64,000 nt of DNA from Actinoplanes subtropicus (GCF_000721705.1 NZ_JOJL01000007.1:372001-436000), one strand, 5' to 3'. Shown: positions 48,416 through 57,567, numbered from the stretch's first letter. Notes: generated by a model from the sequence alone, not told the origin. Made by a program: numbers and translations.

Positions 48416-49653
48416 ACGACGACGAGTACGGCACCCTCCTGCTGCGGCCGCTGGCCGGCGAGCCGGCCGGACCGCCGCTGATCGACGTCGCCCGGGCCAT
48501 CCGCGAGGGCCGGCGGATGCGGCGCCGGCGCTGGGCGTTCGGCGGCGCGTTCCTGGCCGTCTTCACCGCCACGCTGGTCACCGGCAGCCTGCTGATCGCC
48601 CCGGCCACGCCGCACCAGCCGGTGCTGCCGCCCGACCCGCCGCTGCCGAAGTCCTGCACCCTGGCCGCCCTCCCGACCGGCAAGTACCACAGCGCCGATG
48701 TCGCCGGCGGCGACTCGACCGGCCGGTGGCATTTCGGGCAGTCGAACCCGCAGGCGAACACCGGCACCCAGCACACCCTCGTCTGGCACGACGGCGTCCT
48801 GGTCGGCGACGCCGCGCAGCCCGGCTCCGAGGTCAACCTGCGCGCGGTCAACTCGTCCGGCGTCATCGTCGGGGAGGTCAACGACAAGACGACCGGCATC
48901 CGGCCGTACGTCTACCGGAACGGCAAGTTCAGCGCGCTCAAGGGCGGCCTCGGCGAGGCGCTCGCGATCAACGACGACGGCACGATCGTGGGCCGGCTGG
49001 GCAGCGATACGCATCCGGTCCTGGTCCGCTGGCGTTCGGCGGGTGCCGAGCCCGAGCGGCTCCGGCTCCCGGAGGGATCGCCCATCGCCATGTACAACCT
49101 GGCGATCGCGCCGGACGGCACCGTCGCCGGTGTCGTCATCCTTCCCCTCGCCCCGGGGGCGACCTTCGCGGAGACCGCCACGTACCTCTGGCTGCCCGAC
49201 GGCACGACCCGCCGGATCACGGCGCCGCCGCCGGCGCGGGACACCCTCGCGGCCCTGAACCCGCTGACGTTCCGGAACGGCTGGCTCTACGCCGAGCAGG
49301 TGCTCAGCGATCGGAGTGACAACACGCCCGTCATCGCCGGAATCCAGCTCGTGCGGTACGACCCGGCGAGCGGGACATGGCAGAAGATCGGCGGCGACAG
49401 GTTCACCGACGGGCCACAACTGCCCTCCTCGGGCCGGGGTTTCCTGCATGCCGGGACCATCCGGCCGCGGGTCTACGTCGGGACCGCCGTTCTCGACCTG
49501 CCGCTGACCATGCCGCTCGCCGACCCCGAGGTCGACAACGCGATGCTGCAGTCGATCAGCGACGACGCGCACACGGTGACCGGCGTGCTCAGCCGCGGCG
49601 GCAGCGGGGACCCGTCCCAGCCGGACCGCCCGGTCATCTGGCGCTGCGGGTGA
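48412..49653 (+). CDS. Membrane-anchored HAF-repeat protein, possible sigma regulator (copy 1)
   Basis: A 413-residue protein. A cytoplasmic stretch (NDDEYGTLLLRPLAGEPAGP...IREGRRMRRRR, about residues 1-40), one transmembrane helix (about 42-63), then an extracytoplasmic region with repeats of the HAF kind (LRAVNSSGVIVGEV, ALAINDDGTIVGRL, AIAPDGTVAGVV, SDDAHTVTGVL), expected to form a beta propeller. Translationally coupled to the SigE-family gene, as anti-sigma factors are, but the cytoplasmic part is too short for a ZAS domain, so any anti-sigma role would be unusual. Confidence 0.82.
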   Translation: MNDDEYGTLLLRPLAGEPAGPPLIDVARAIREGRRMRRRRWAFGGAFLAVFTATLVTGSLLIAPATPHQPVLPPDPPLPKSCTLAALPTGKYHSADVAGGDSTGRWHFGQSNPQANTGTQHTLVWHDGVLVGDAAQPGSEVNLRAVNSSGVIVGEVNDKTTGIRPYVYRNGKFSALKGGLGEALAINDDGTIVGRLGSDTHPVLVRWRSAGAEPERLRLPEGSPIAMYNLAIAPDGTVAGVVILPLAPGATFAETATYLWLPDGTTRRITAPPPARDTLAALNPLTFRNGWLYAEQVLSDRSDNTPVIAGIQLVRYDPASGTWQKIGGDRFTDGPQLPSSGRGFLHAGTIRPRVYVGTAVLDLPLTMPLADPEVDNAMLQSISDDAHTVTGVLSRGGSGDPSQPDRPVIWRCG

Positions 49654-49669
49654 GGAGGAGGAGGCGACG

Positions 49670-50833
49670 ATGAACGACGACGACTTCGGCACGCTGCTTC
49701 TGCGCCCGCTGGCCGGCGATCCGGCCGGGTCGCCGCGGGTCGATGTGCAGCGGGCCATGCGCGAGGGCCGCCGGATGCGGCACCGCCGCCGGTGGTCGGG
49801 CTTCGCCGCGCTGGTCGCGGCGTTGACCGCCGCCCTGGTGACCGGCAGCCTGGCGCTCGCGCCCGCCTCGACCGGGCCGAAGCCGAGGCCGACCCTGCCG
49901 CCGGAGCCGGCCGTGCCGGCCGCCTGCACCGGCAGCCCGCTGCCGGACGGCGGTCACCGGGCCGTCACGGTGACCGGCGGCGACTCGACCGGGCGGTGGC
50001 ACGTGGGCACGGCGGCGCCGAACGCCGGCGACAAGGGGCCGATGCTGATCTGGCACGACGGCAAGCTGGTCGCCCAGATCGCGCCGCCGAACGGCGACGC
50101 GACGCTGCACGACATCAACTCGTCGGGGGTGGCGGTCGGGTCGAACAACTCGGCCTGGGACACGTACCCGTTCGTCTACCGGAACGGCAAGATCGAGCGG
50201 CTCAAGGGCGGCCGCGGCGTGGCGTCCGCGATCAATGATTCCGGCGAGATCGTCGGGACCATCGGCGTCAACAACCGGCATCCGGTCCGCTGGAAGTCGG
50301 CCGACGCCGAGCCGGAGACGCTGCCGATGCCGCCGGGCGCGACGATCCAGTTCGTGCTGGACGTCGCCCCGGACGGCTGGATCTCCGGCATGTACCTCAG
50401 CGACACGTACGTCTGGTCGCCGGACGGCCAGGTCCGCAAGCTCGCGCCGCCGAGCCCGGACGGGGTGTTCCGGCCCGGACCCGAGTCGTTCGGGTTCGGC
50501 TGGCTGTACGGCGTGAGCCTGCGGGACGGCGTCTCCCGCTACGAGCCGCGCACCGGCACGTGGCAGCACCTCACCGACGCCGGTCACAAGGCGCAGTTCC
50601 CCGGCACCGGCGCCGGCGACGCGCAGGTCACCGGCGCGGACGAACTATCCGTCTTCGTCGGCCGCGAGGTGCTGCGGCTCGGCGGGAACCCGATCGCCGG
50701 CCGGTCCGGCACGTACTCGTTCGAGATCACCGCGATCAGTGCCGACGCGCATGTGGTGGCCGGTTACGGCCTCAGCACCCACGCGGACCCGAAGGCGCAG
50801 CCGGAGCGGCCGTTCATCTGGCGGTGCCGATAG
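49670..50833 (+). CDS. Membrane-anchored HAF-repeat protein (copy 2)
   Basis: A 387-residue paralogue of the preceding protein; the first 60 residues (NDDDFGTLLLRPLAGDPAGS, then MREGRRMRHRRR and a transmembrane helix) and the repeat framework (INSSGVAVGSN, INDSGEIVGTI, ISADAHVVAGY) correspond closely. AGGAGGAGG region before the ATG, 16 bp after copy 1. The two diverge most in the extracytoplasmic blades, consistent with different ligands. Its end overlaps the convergent oxidoreductase gene by 20 bp. Confidence 0.82.
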   Translation: MNDDDFGTLLLRPLAGDPAGSPRVDVQRAMREGRRMRHRRRWSGFAALVAALTAALVTGSLALAPASTGPKPRPTLPPEPAVPAACTGSPLPDGGHRAVTVTGGDSTGRWHVGTAAPNAGDKGPMLIWHDGKLVAQIAPPNGDATLHDINSSGVAVGSNNSAWDTYPFVYRNGKIERLKGGRGVASAINDSGEIVGTIGVNNRHPVRWKSADAEPETLPMPPGATIQFVLDVAPDGWISGMYLSDTYVWSPDGQVRKLAPPSPDGVFRPGPESFGFGWLYGVSLRDGVSRYEPRTGTWQHLTDAGHKAQFPGTGAGDAQVTGADELSVFVGREVLRLGGNPIAGRSGTYSFEITAISADAHVVAGYGLSTHADPKAQPERPFIWRCR

Positions 50834-51719
50834 CGACCGTCCGGCCGGTGGTGATCGCCTCCTGGCAGGCCGCCAGGACGGCGGTCACCGCCGCGCCGAA
50901 CCGCACGTCGATCGCCGGCTTGGGGCCGCCGGCGGCCGCGGCGATCAGCTGGGAGATGGCGACGCCGAGCGCCTCATCGGGCCGCCACTGCGCGTCGGGA
51001 GCCCGGAGCAGGCCCGCCTCCCCGGCGAAGACGACCTCCTGGCGTCCCTGATCGGGCGCCGCATCGAGGCTCAGCGTCAGCGTGCTGATCGCGCCACCCT
51101 CGTGCCGCAGCAGCGCGTGCGTCATGTCGTGCGGCCCGGCCATCGCGGTCACCTCGATGACCGGCCCGAGCACCGGGAGCACGAGTGCGAGCGCGTGCGG
51201 CCCGATGTCCCACAGGCCGCCCTTCTGCTGCCGCCACGGCGACTCGCCGAACGGGCTGCCGTTCGTGAAGATCTGGCCGAGGTGGTCGACGCGCCCCTCC
51301 CGCCAGCCGCCGAGCGCCCAGGCCTCGGCCAGGAAGTCGTCGGTCACCGGCACGAGTCGCCGGGTGAAGAACACCACCGAGGCGAGGTCGCGCTCGTCGA
51401 CCGCCGCGGCGATCTCGTCGGCCTCGGCCGCGGTGAACGCCACCGGCTTGTCCAGCAGCAGGTGCCGGCCGGCCCGGGCGGCGCGCAGGGCGATCGGCGC
51501 CTGCACGTCCGGCGGGAGGGCGATCGCGACCGCGTCGACCGCCCCGATGAGTTCTTCGATTTCCCCGTACGCCCGGACGCCGTGCTCGGCCGCGAGCGCG
51601 CCCGCCTTGTCGGGATCGCGCCCCCAAACCCCCACGAACTCGACGTCCTCGTGGTGAGCCAGAGCCGGCGCGTGCGCCAGATGAGCCCAGGGTCCGGTGC
51701 CGAACAATCCGAAGCGCAT
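50814..51719 (-). CDS. Gfo/Idh/MocA-family oxidoreductase
   Basis: A 301-residue NAD(P)-dependent dehydrogenase: Rossmann start FGLFGTGPWAHLAHAPALA, conserved LDKPVAFTAAEADEI (the EKP-like motif with catalytic Lys) and C-terminal domain with DIGPHALALVLPVLG containing the active-site Asp and His. Acts on a sugar, inositol or related polyol; no substrate clue nearby. Transcribed alone. Confidence 0.92.
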   Translation of the reverse strand: MRFGLFGTGPWAHLAHAPALAHHEDVEFVGVWGRDPDKAGALAAEHGVRAYGEIEELIGAVDAVAIALPPDVQAPIALRAARAGRHLLLDKPVAFTAAEADEIAAAVDERDLASVVFFTRRLVPVTDDFLAEAWALGGWREGRVDHLGQIFTNGSPFGESPWRQQKGGLWDIGPHALALVLPVLGPVIEVTAMAGPHDMTHALLRHEGGAISTLTLSLDAAPDQGRQEVVFAGEAGLLRAPDAQWRPDEALGVAISQLIAAAAGGPKPAIDVRFGAAVTAVLAACQEAITTGRTVAIGTAR

Positions 51720-51779
51720 GATCCGCAAGCTATCCGGCCGCGAGCCGCCAGGCAATCCGGGATCAGTACGCTGTGCCGG

Positions 51780-52148
51780 GTGAACGGTCCCCTGTCGGTC
51801 GCGACGATCGTCGTCGCCCTCGTGCTGGCGGCGTGGTTCCTGCTGCGCGCCGCCCTGAACCGCGCCCCCGGCCGCGCCGAGCTGATCGCCACCGCCGCCC
51901 TCGGCGTGCTGGTCGCGGTGCTCGTCGTGGTCGCGGTCATCGGCCTCTTCGGCGGTTCCCGCCCGTCCGAGACGGCCACCTTCTCCGGCTACCTGATCAC
52001 CACGATCGCGTTCGCCCCGGTCGCGCTGTACCTCGCGCGGATGGAGCCGACCCGCTGGGGCAACCTGATCCTCGGCGTCGCCTGCCTGGTGCTGCCGGTC
52101 CTGGTGCTGCGCCTCGAGCAGATCGCGTCGGTGACCACCGGTGCCTGA
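51780..52148 (+). CDS. Small integral membrane protein
   Basis: A 122-residue protein with four predicted helices (ATIVVALVLAAWFLLRAAL; LIATAALGVLVAVLVVVAVIGLF; FSGYLITTIAFAPVALYLA; LILGVACLVLPVLVL). GTG start. Overlaps the following membrane-protein gene by 8 bp, so the two are co-expressed and may form a complex. Family not recognised with certainty. Confidence 0.78.
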   Translation: MNGPLSVATIVVALVLAAWFLLRAALNRAPGRAELIATAALGVLVAVLVVVAVIGLFGGSRPSETATFSGYLITTIAFAPVALYLARMEPTRWGNLILGVACLVLPVLVLRLEQIASVTTGA

Positions 52149-52578
52149 CTCCCCCACCCCCGGGCGCACCCGGCCGGCCGACTCCGCGCTCAACACCGGC
52201 TTCGGCCGCGTGCTGCTTTTCGTGTACGGGCTGGGCGCCCTGTCGGCCAGCTCCCGCGGCCTGGTCCAGGTCTTCACGCACTTCGCCGAGGCTCCCCTGG
52301 CGTACGTCCTGTCCGCCTTCGCCGGCCTGGTCTACCTGGTCGCCACCGTCGGCCTGGCGATCGGCGGCGAGCGCGGCCGGCGCATCGCCCTGGTCAGCTG
52401 CAGCATCGAGCTGGTCGGCGTGCTGGTCGTCGGCACCCTGAGCATCGCCGACGCGGTGGCCTTCCCGGACGACACGGTCTGGTCCCGGTACGGCAGCGGG
52501 TACGGCTACGTGCCCCTGCTCCTGCCGTTCGTCGGCCTCTGGTGGATCTGGCGGCACCGCCCCCGCGACAAGGCGTAG
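52141..52578 (+). CDS. Small integral membrane protein
   Basis: A 145-residue protein with a short cytoplasmic Pro-rich start and four predicted helices (FGRVLLFVYGLGALSASSRG; LAYVLSAFAGLVYLVATVGLA; RIALVSCSIELVGVLVVGTL; YGYVPLLLPFVGLWWIW). GTG start inside the preceding gene. Paired with 51780-52148; function unknown. Confidence 0.8.
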   Translation: MPDSPTPGRTRPADSALNTGFGRVLLFVYGLGALSASSRGLVQVFTHFAEAPLAYVLSAFAGLVYLVATVGLAIGGERGRRIALVSCSIELVGVLVVGTLSIADAVAFPDDTVWSRYGSGYGYVPLLLPFVGLWWIWRHRPRDKA

Positions 52579-52640
52579 CCAGGCTTGCGCCGGAGGACGA
52601 CCATCGGTCTGGACAGTTTCTGCCGAAAGGAGCCGGACCG

Positions 52641-53057
52641 ATGAACAGAGCCGGCGAGCGGGTGCTCGCCGTGATCACTGCCGCGCTGCTCGGCGTGGAC
52701 GCGTACGTCCACCTGCACTATGCCCACAGCTATGACCAGTTCAAGTCCTCGACGATGAGCGAGGGCACCCTCTTCCGCATCCAGGGCGTCGTGGCCATCG
52801 TGGTCGGCGTCCTGCTCCTGATCTGGCCGGGCGTGCTCACCTGGCTCCTCTCGCTGCTGGTCGCGGGAAGCGCGGTCGTGGCGGTGACCCTGTACACCTA
52901 CGTGGACGTCGGCGCGCTCGGCCCGCTGCCCGACCTGTACGAGCACACCTGGCGGCCGCCCGGCAAGGTCCCCTCGGCGGTCGCCGAGCTGGTCGCCGCC
53001 GTCCTCTCCCTCATTGGCCTGGCGGTGGCGCTGCGCAGACGGCGAGCCGCCCACTGA
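52641..53057 (+). CDS. Small integral membrane protein
   Basis: A 138-residue four-helix membrane protein (AVITAALLGVDAYVHLHYA; IQGVVAIVVGVLLLIWPGVLTWLLSLLVAGSAVV; AELVAAVLSLIGLAVAL). The DAYVHLHYA segment with two His is seen in a group of actinobacterial membrane proteins. AAAGGAG before ATG. Third membrane protein in a row, likely the same transcript. Confidence 0.8.
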   Translation: MNRAGERVLAVITAALLGVDAYVHLHYAHSYDQFKSSTMSEGTLFRIQGVVAIVVGVLLLIWPGVLTWLLSLLVAGSAVVAVTLYTYVDVGALGPLPDLYEHTWRPPGKVPSAVAELVAAVLSLIGLAVALRRRRAAH

Positions 53058-53063
53058 GAGCGG

Positions 53064-54527
53064 TCAGGGCGTGGACTCGACCGCGTGCGGGACGAAGAAG
53101 CAGTGGTTCTTCGTGACCAGGCCGTCCACGCCCAGGCCCTCGCGGATGCCCAGGCCGGCCGGCTCGCCGTCGATCAGCCAGGCGCCCAGGACCGGGTGGA
53201 CCGTGCCCTCCAGGCCGTCGAAGGAGGGGAGCTCGCACAGCTCCTGGACCACGTAGAGCCCGTCCGACCCGTACTCGGAAGGGTTTTCGGTTATGGTCTC
53301 GCCCTCGCGGACCAGGGTGACCGAGCCGCCCTCCCGGCCCCACACCGGCTTTTTCGCATAGCTCTTCAAGCTGGCGGCCCCGGACGAGCCGGCGAAGTAG
53401 CTCGGCAGCAGGAAGCGGGAGCGCTCGGGGTCGTCGCCGAAGAGCTTCCACAGCACCGGGAGCAGGGCCTTGTTACCCAGCAGGCCGGCCTTGTACGGCG
53501 GCTCGATCCAGACCGTGCCGTGCTTGGTCGGGTCGGCCATGTTGCGGAAGAAGGCCTTGCCGCCCTCCTCGTGCCAGAACCACTCCCAGGGGTAGAGCAT
53601 GAAGATGATGTCGATCGGCTGCGCCTTGTGCTCCTTGCCGGGCTCGGGGACGAACACCACCCGGTCGCCGGCGACGTCCCAGCCGATCTGGCTCATCGCG
53701 ATCAGCTCGACCGGATAGCCGGCCTCCTCGGCGGTCGACATCAGGTACGCGACGTTCATCCGGTCCTCGCCGGACGTCTCGCTCGTCTCGTACGCAAAAA
53801 AGATCTTGGGTTTGGCGGGCAGCCAGGTGCGGGCCTCGCGCAGCTTGTCGATGTTGCGGCGCCAGGCGCCCGGATTGGCCGGCTCGCCGTCGGCGGCCTC
53901 CCAGCCGACCAGGCGGTCGTGGATCGAGTTCCACTGGCGCCACGGGTGCTGGGTGACGCCGGTCTGGTCGACCCAGTGCCACTGGATGACCGCGCTCTCC
54001 ACCAGCGAGGTCGGCGTCTGCGCGTTGAACTCGAGCAGCTTGGGCGTGCTGCCGGCGCCGTTGTACCAGAGGTCGAAGCGGCCGTAGACGCTCGGCGAGA
54101 AGTCGGGCGTCTCCATCGGCAGCCGCATGTCGGGGTCTTTGTCGTAGTGCGTCCAGGTCTCGGCGTCGCCGTCGAACCAGGTACGGATGATCTGCTCGTG
54201 CGCGAACTCGGGAATGCCGATCTTCGCGAGGAAGCAGCTCGACGGGTTGCACACCGAGGCGAAGTAGCCCTGCCGGCGGCCCTCGACGGTGTGCCGCGGG
54301 CACTGCTTGACCATCCAGTCGCCGGCCTCGAGGCACATCGCGAACAGGGTCGAGGTGGCCGACTCGAGCTCCTCGATCTCGGCCGCCGTGAAGTCGTAGT
54401 ACGGACCCTCCTGCCAGTACGAGGTCATCGACCCGTCCGGCAGCTCGGTGTCGTTGTAGGTCAGCCCGAGGCTGTAGTTGGTGAGCTTCCAGCCGTCGCG
54501 GACCGGACCGTACGGAACTCGGCGCAC
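53064..54527 (-). CDS. Glutathionylspermidine-synthase-family protein (YgiC-like)
   Basis: A 487-residue ATP-grasp-type ligase of the GSP_synth family (W-x-L-x-x-x-S, LEFNAQTPTSLVESAVIQWHW, IEPPYKAGLLGNKALLPVLW, SYFAGSSGAASLKSYAKKPVWGREGGSV, LVTKNHCFFVPH at the C-terminus). It has only the synthetase half, like E. coli YgiC/YjfC, not the amidase half of Gsp. YgiC does not make glutathionylspermidine; its substrate is unknown. GTG start two bases after the lipoprotein stop, giving the same gene pairing as ygiB-ygiC. Confidence 0.9.
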   Translation of the reverse strand: MRRVPYGPVRDGWKLTNYSLGLTYNDTELPDGSMTSYWQEGPYYDFTAAEIEELESATSTLFAMCLEAGDWMVKQCPRHTVEGRRQGYFASVCNPSSCFLAKIGIPEFAHEQIIRTWFDGDAETWTHYDKDPDMRLPMETPDFSPSVYGRFDLWYNGAGSTPKLLEFNAQTPTSLVESAVIQWHWVDQTGVTQHPWRQWNSIHDRLVGWEAADGEPANPGAWRRNIDKLREARTWLPAKPKIFFAYETSETSGEDRMNVAYLMSTAEEAGYPVELIAMSQIGWDVAGDRVVFVPEPGKEHKAQPIDIIFMLYPWEWFWHEEGGKAFFRNMADPTKHGTVWIEPPYKAGLLGNKALLPVLWKLFGDDPERSRFLLPSYFAGSSGAASLKSYAKKPVWGREGGSVTLVREGETITENPSEYGSDGLYVVQELCELPSFDGLEGTVHPVLGAWLIDGEPAGLGIREGLGVDGLVTKNHCFFVPHAVESTP

Positions 54528-54529
54528 GC

Positions 54530-54955
54530 TCAGCTGCCCGAGGAGTGGCCGCCGGACGAGTGCCCGCCCGAGGATTTGCTGCCGCCGCCCTTGCCCACCA
54601 CGCTGGTCTTGATCGTGCCGTTGCCGATCCTGCCGGTGGTGGGCAGGCCGAACGAGGAGCGCGCCGACTTGTCGTTGTACGCGAACCGGGAGCCGCCGGC
54701 CGGCAGGAGGCTGCCGACCGCGAGGCCACGGGCGTACGACGGCGAGTGGTAGATGTAATACGGATGGCTACCCGAGTAGTACCGGTTGTCGTCGCAGAAG
54801 TCCTCGTCGACGATCCGCCCGTTCGCGTCGGCGCAGTAGAAGCCCTCGTTGTGGTAGCGGTTGCCGCTGTCGCAGGCTGCCGCCCCGCCCGCGGCCAGCA
54901 TCAGAAAGCTGCTGGTCAGCGTGACGCTGCGGGAGCTCATGCGTCGGTTCATCAT
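54530..54955 (-). CDS. Putative lipoprotein, YgiB-like partner
   Basis: A 141-residue protein with signal peptide and lipobox-like LAAGGAAAC (lipidation Cys near residue 28), an aromatic-rich middle (YYSGSHPYYIYHSPSYARG) and a Gly/Ser/Lys-rich end (GKGGGSKSSGGHSSGGHSSG). Composition and place directly before the YgiC-like gene parallel DUF1190/YgiB lipoproteins of proteobacteria, although sequence similarity is low. Start ATG 54955 or the adjacent ATG 54952. Confidence 0.75.
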   Translation of the reverse strand: MMNRRMSSRSVTLTSSFLMLAAGGAAACDSGNRYHNEGFYCADANGRIVDEDFCDDNRYYSGSHPYYIYHSPSYARGLAVGSLLPAGGSRFAYNDKSARSSFGLPTTGRIGNGTIKTSVVGKGGGSKSSGGHSSGGHSSGS

Positions 54956-54989
54956 CTCTTTGTAGCGCCTTCCGACAACCGCCCACAGA

Positions 54990-55754
54990 CTAGTCGCGAG
55001 GGCCGCCCGCCACGTAGATCACCTGGCCGGAGACGAACCCGGCGCCCTCGCTGACCAGGAAGGATACGGTGTTCGCGACGTCCTCGGGACGACCGGCGCG
55101 GCCGACCGGGATCTGGCTGACCGCGGCCTTGGAGAAATCGGCGAAATCCATCCCGACCCGGGCGGCGGTGGCGGCGGTCATGTCGGTCACGATGAAGCCG
55201 GGGGCGACCGCGTTCGCGGTGATGCCGAAGCGGCCCAGCTCGATCGCGAGGGTCTTGGTGAAGCCCTGCATGCCGGCCTTGGCCGCCGCGTAGTTGGCCT
55301 GGCCGCGGTTGCCCAGCGCCGAGGTGCTGGAGAGGCTGACGATCCGGCCCCAGCCCGCATCGACCATGTGCTTCTGCACCGCCCGGCTGAACAGGAACGC
55401 GCCGCGCAGGTGGACGGCCATGACCGTCTCCCAGTCGTCCTCGGTCATCTTGAACAGCAGGTTGTCGCGCAGCACGCCGGCGTTGTTGACCAGCACCGTG
55501 GGCGCGCCGAGCTCGGCCACCACCCGCTCGGTGGCGGCGGCGACCTGGGCGGAGTCGGAGACGTCGGCGCCGACCGCCAGCGCCGTGCCGCCGGCGTCGT
55601 GGATGGCCGTGACGGTGTTGGCGCAGGCACCCTCGTCCAGGTCCACCACGGCGACGGACATGCCGTCGGCGGCGAGCTTGCGGGCGATGGCCTCACCGAT
55701 GCCGCGGGCGGCTCCGGTCACGATGGCTACGCGGCTGGGTGCGGACTGCGACAT
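54990..55754 (-). CDS. fabG: FabG-like 3-oxoacyl-ACP reductase (SDR)
   Basis: A 254-residue classical short-chain dehydrogenase: cofactor loop TGAARGIGEAIA, NNAG, active-site Ser in VSLSSTSALG, YAAAK catalytic Tyr/Lys, and PGFIVTDM. The acidic residue after beta-2 (VVDLDEG) suggests NAD as well as NADP use. Stand-alone copy not next to fatty-acid genes, so its substrate could be another 3-oxoacyl or hydroxyacyl thioester, for example in polyester or secondary metabolism. Confidence 0.9.
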   Translation of the reverse strand: MSQSAPSRVAIVTGAARGIGEAIARKLAADGMSVAVVDLDEGACANTVTAIHDAGGTALAVGADVSDSAQVAAATERVVAELGAPTVLVNNAGVLRDNLLFKMTEDDWETVMAVHLRGAFLFSRAVQKHMVDAGWGRIVSLSSTSALGNRGQANYAAAKAGMQGFTKTLAIELGRFGITANAVAPGFIVTDMTAATAARVGMDFADFSKAAVSQIPVGRAGRPEDVANTVSFLVSEGAGFVSGQVIYVAGGPRD

Positions 55755-55803
55755 TGCGGCCTCCGGGAAGTGATCTCAGCACCGACGGCGACTTTATCCC
55801 GGC

Positions 55804-57441
55804 TCACGCGCAGCGCCGCAGGCGGATCCACCGATAGCCATGCCCGGCGACCGGCACGGCGGCGAACTTGTCCAGATCGGGGTACGCCTGGTCGGTCAGC
55901 ACGTCGTTCGGGAACTCGGCGTCGGGGTACACCGAGCTGAGATCGACGACGGCGTCCTCGGCGCACAGATTGTGCACGAACAGCATGGTGCCGGTGACGT
56001 CGTCCGCGCGGTGCACCAGCACGCCGCGGGGCACCGGCACATCGACGTGGGTGCAGGAGCCGGCGCCGATCTCGGGCGCCTCGCGGAGCGTCCGGATCAT
56101 GCGCTCGAACCAGGCCAGCAACGAGCCCGCGTCCTGCCGCTGGTCGGTCACATTGACCCGGTGGTAGCCGTACTCTCCGCCGGAGACGACCGGGCGTACC
56201 GGCTCGCCGGTGGTGAAGCCGCCGCTGGGCAGATGTGACCACTGCATCGGCGTACGGATCGCGTCGCGCCCCTCGAGCGAGAGGTCGTCGCCCATCCCGA
56301 TCTCCTCGCCGTAGCGCAGCACCGGCGTGCCGCGCAGGGTGAACTGCAACGAGTACGCCAGCTCGAGCCACCGCCGGTCGCCGCCCAGCATCGGGGCGAG
56401 CCGGCGACGGATGCCCCGCCCGTACAGCTGCATCTCGGGTTCGGGTCCGAACTTGGCGAACACGTCGGCACGCTGCTCCGCGGTCAGCCGGGAGAGATCG
56501 ATCTCGTCGTGGTTGCGCAAGAAGGTCGCCCACTGGCCACCGACCGGCAGCTTCGGCGTCTCGCGGAGCGCCTCGATGATCGGCTCGGGGTCCTGCCGGG
56601 CCAGCGCGAGCATCAGCTTCGCGTTCAGCGAGAAGTCGAACAGCATGTGCAGCCGGGCGTTGGAGCCGCCGGCGTCGCCGAAGTACCGGACCAGCTGGGC
56701 CGGCTCCACGTTCGCCTCGGCCAGCAGCATCGCGTCGCCCTTGCGCCACTGCACGAACTGCCGCAGGTCGCTGAGGAAGTCGAAGTCCTCCGGCGAGTTC
56801 GGATTGCCCGGCTCGGTCTCCTCGATGATGAACGGCACGGCGTCCATCCGGAATCCGGCCACACCGAGCTGGAGCCAGAACGCGCAGATCTTCTTGATCT
56901 CGGCGCGCACCTCGGGGTTCTTGATGTTCAGGTCCGGCTGGAACTTGTAGAACCGGTGGTAGTACCAGGCCTTGGCGGTGCGGTCGTAGCTCCAGGTCTC
57001 GCCCTGCTCGCCGGGGAAAACCATGCCCTGGTGGCGGTCCGCCGGAGCGGTTTCGCTCCAGACATACCAGTCGCGGTACGGCGAGTCCGGCGACGACCGC
57101 GCGGACTGGAACCACGGGTGCTGGTCCGAGGTGTGGTTGACCACCAGGTCGATGATCACCTTGATGCCCAGGTTGCCGGCCTGGTGCAGCAGCTCGGCGA
57201 AGTCGCCCAGGTTCCCGAAGCGCGGGTCCACGTTGTAGAAGTCGGCGACGTCGTAGCCGTCGTCCCGGTCGGGGGACGGGTGGATCGGGTTGAGCCACAG
57301 GCAGGTGATGCCGAGCCGGGCCAGGTAGTCGAGCCGGCCGATCAGGCCGCGGATGTCGCCGACGCCGTCGCCGTTCGAGTCGGCGAAGGTGTCGATGTCG
57401 AGGCAGTAGACGACGGCCTTCTTGTACCACCGATCACTCAT
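55804..57441 (-). CDS. GH13 alpha-amylase-family enzyme, trehalose-synthase-like
   Basis: A 545-residue GH13 enzyme: region I DLVVNHTS, region II GFRMDAVPF (nucleophile Asp near 197), region III LLAEANV (acid/base Glu near 240), region IV FLRNHDEID (near 312). The start YKKAVVYCLDIDTFADSNGDGVGD is the TreS/oligo-1,6-glucosidase style. TreS interconverts maltose and trehalose, but EIDLSR differs from TreS's usual DELTLE, so another specificity is possible. Intracellular. Start MSDRWYKK at 57441 matches family N-termini. Confidence 0.88.
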   Translation of the reverse strand: MSDRWYKKAVVYCLDIDTFADSNGDGVGDIRGLIGRLDYLARLGITCLWLNPIHPSPDRDDGYDVADFYNVDPRFGNLGDFAELLHQAGNLGIKVIIDLVVNHTSDQHPWFQSARSSPDSPYRDWYVWSETAPADRHQGMVFPGEQGETWSYDRTAKAWYYHRFYKFQPDLNIKNPEVRAEIKKICAFWLQLGVAGFRMDAVPFIIEETEPGNPNSPEDFDFLSDLRQFVQWRKGDAMLLAEANVEPAQLVRYFGDAGGSNARLHMLFDFSLNAKLMLALARQDPEPIIEALRETPKLPVGGQWATFLRNHDEIDLSRLTAEQRADVFAKFGPEPEMQLYGRGIRRRLAPMLGGDRRWLELAYSLQFTLRGTPVLRYGEEIGMGDDLSLEGRDAIRTPMQWSHLPSGGFTTGEPVRPVVSGGEYGYHRVNVTDQRQDAGSLLAWFERMIRTLREAPEIGAGSCTHVDVPVPRGVLVHRADDVTGTMLFVHNLCAEDAVVDLSSVYPDAEFPNDVLTDQAYPDLDKFAAVPVAGHGYRWIRLRRCA

Positions 57442-57479
57442 GCCCAGGTTACTTGCCACGATCGGCACCGGCGAAACCG

Positions 57480-57511
57480 ACGGGCGGCCGCTGTGCGTAG
57501 CGGCCGCCCGT
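57480..57511. terminator. Hairpin terminator after chitinase gene
   Basis: ACGGGCGGCCGCT (57480-57492) and AGCGGCCGCCCGT (57499-57511) make a perfect 13-bp stem with a 6-base loop, 57 bp beyond the chitinase stop and 39 bp before the GH13 start. No T-run. Confidence 0.65.
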
Positions 57512-57567
57512 CGTGATCAGCGGTGGGTTCCTAGCCCGAAGGGGACGGCGTTGGCGTGGCGTCCCCG

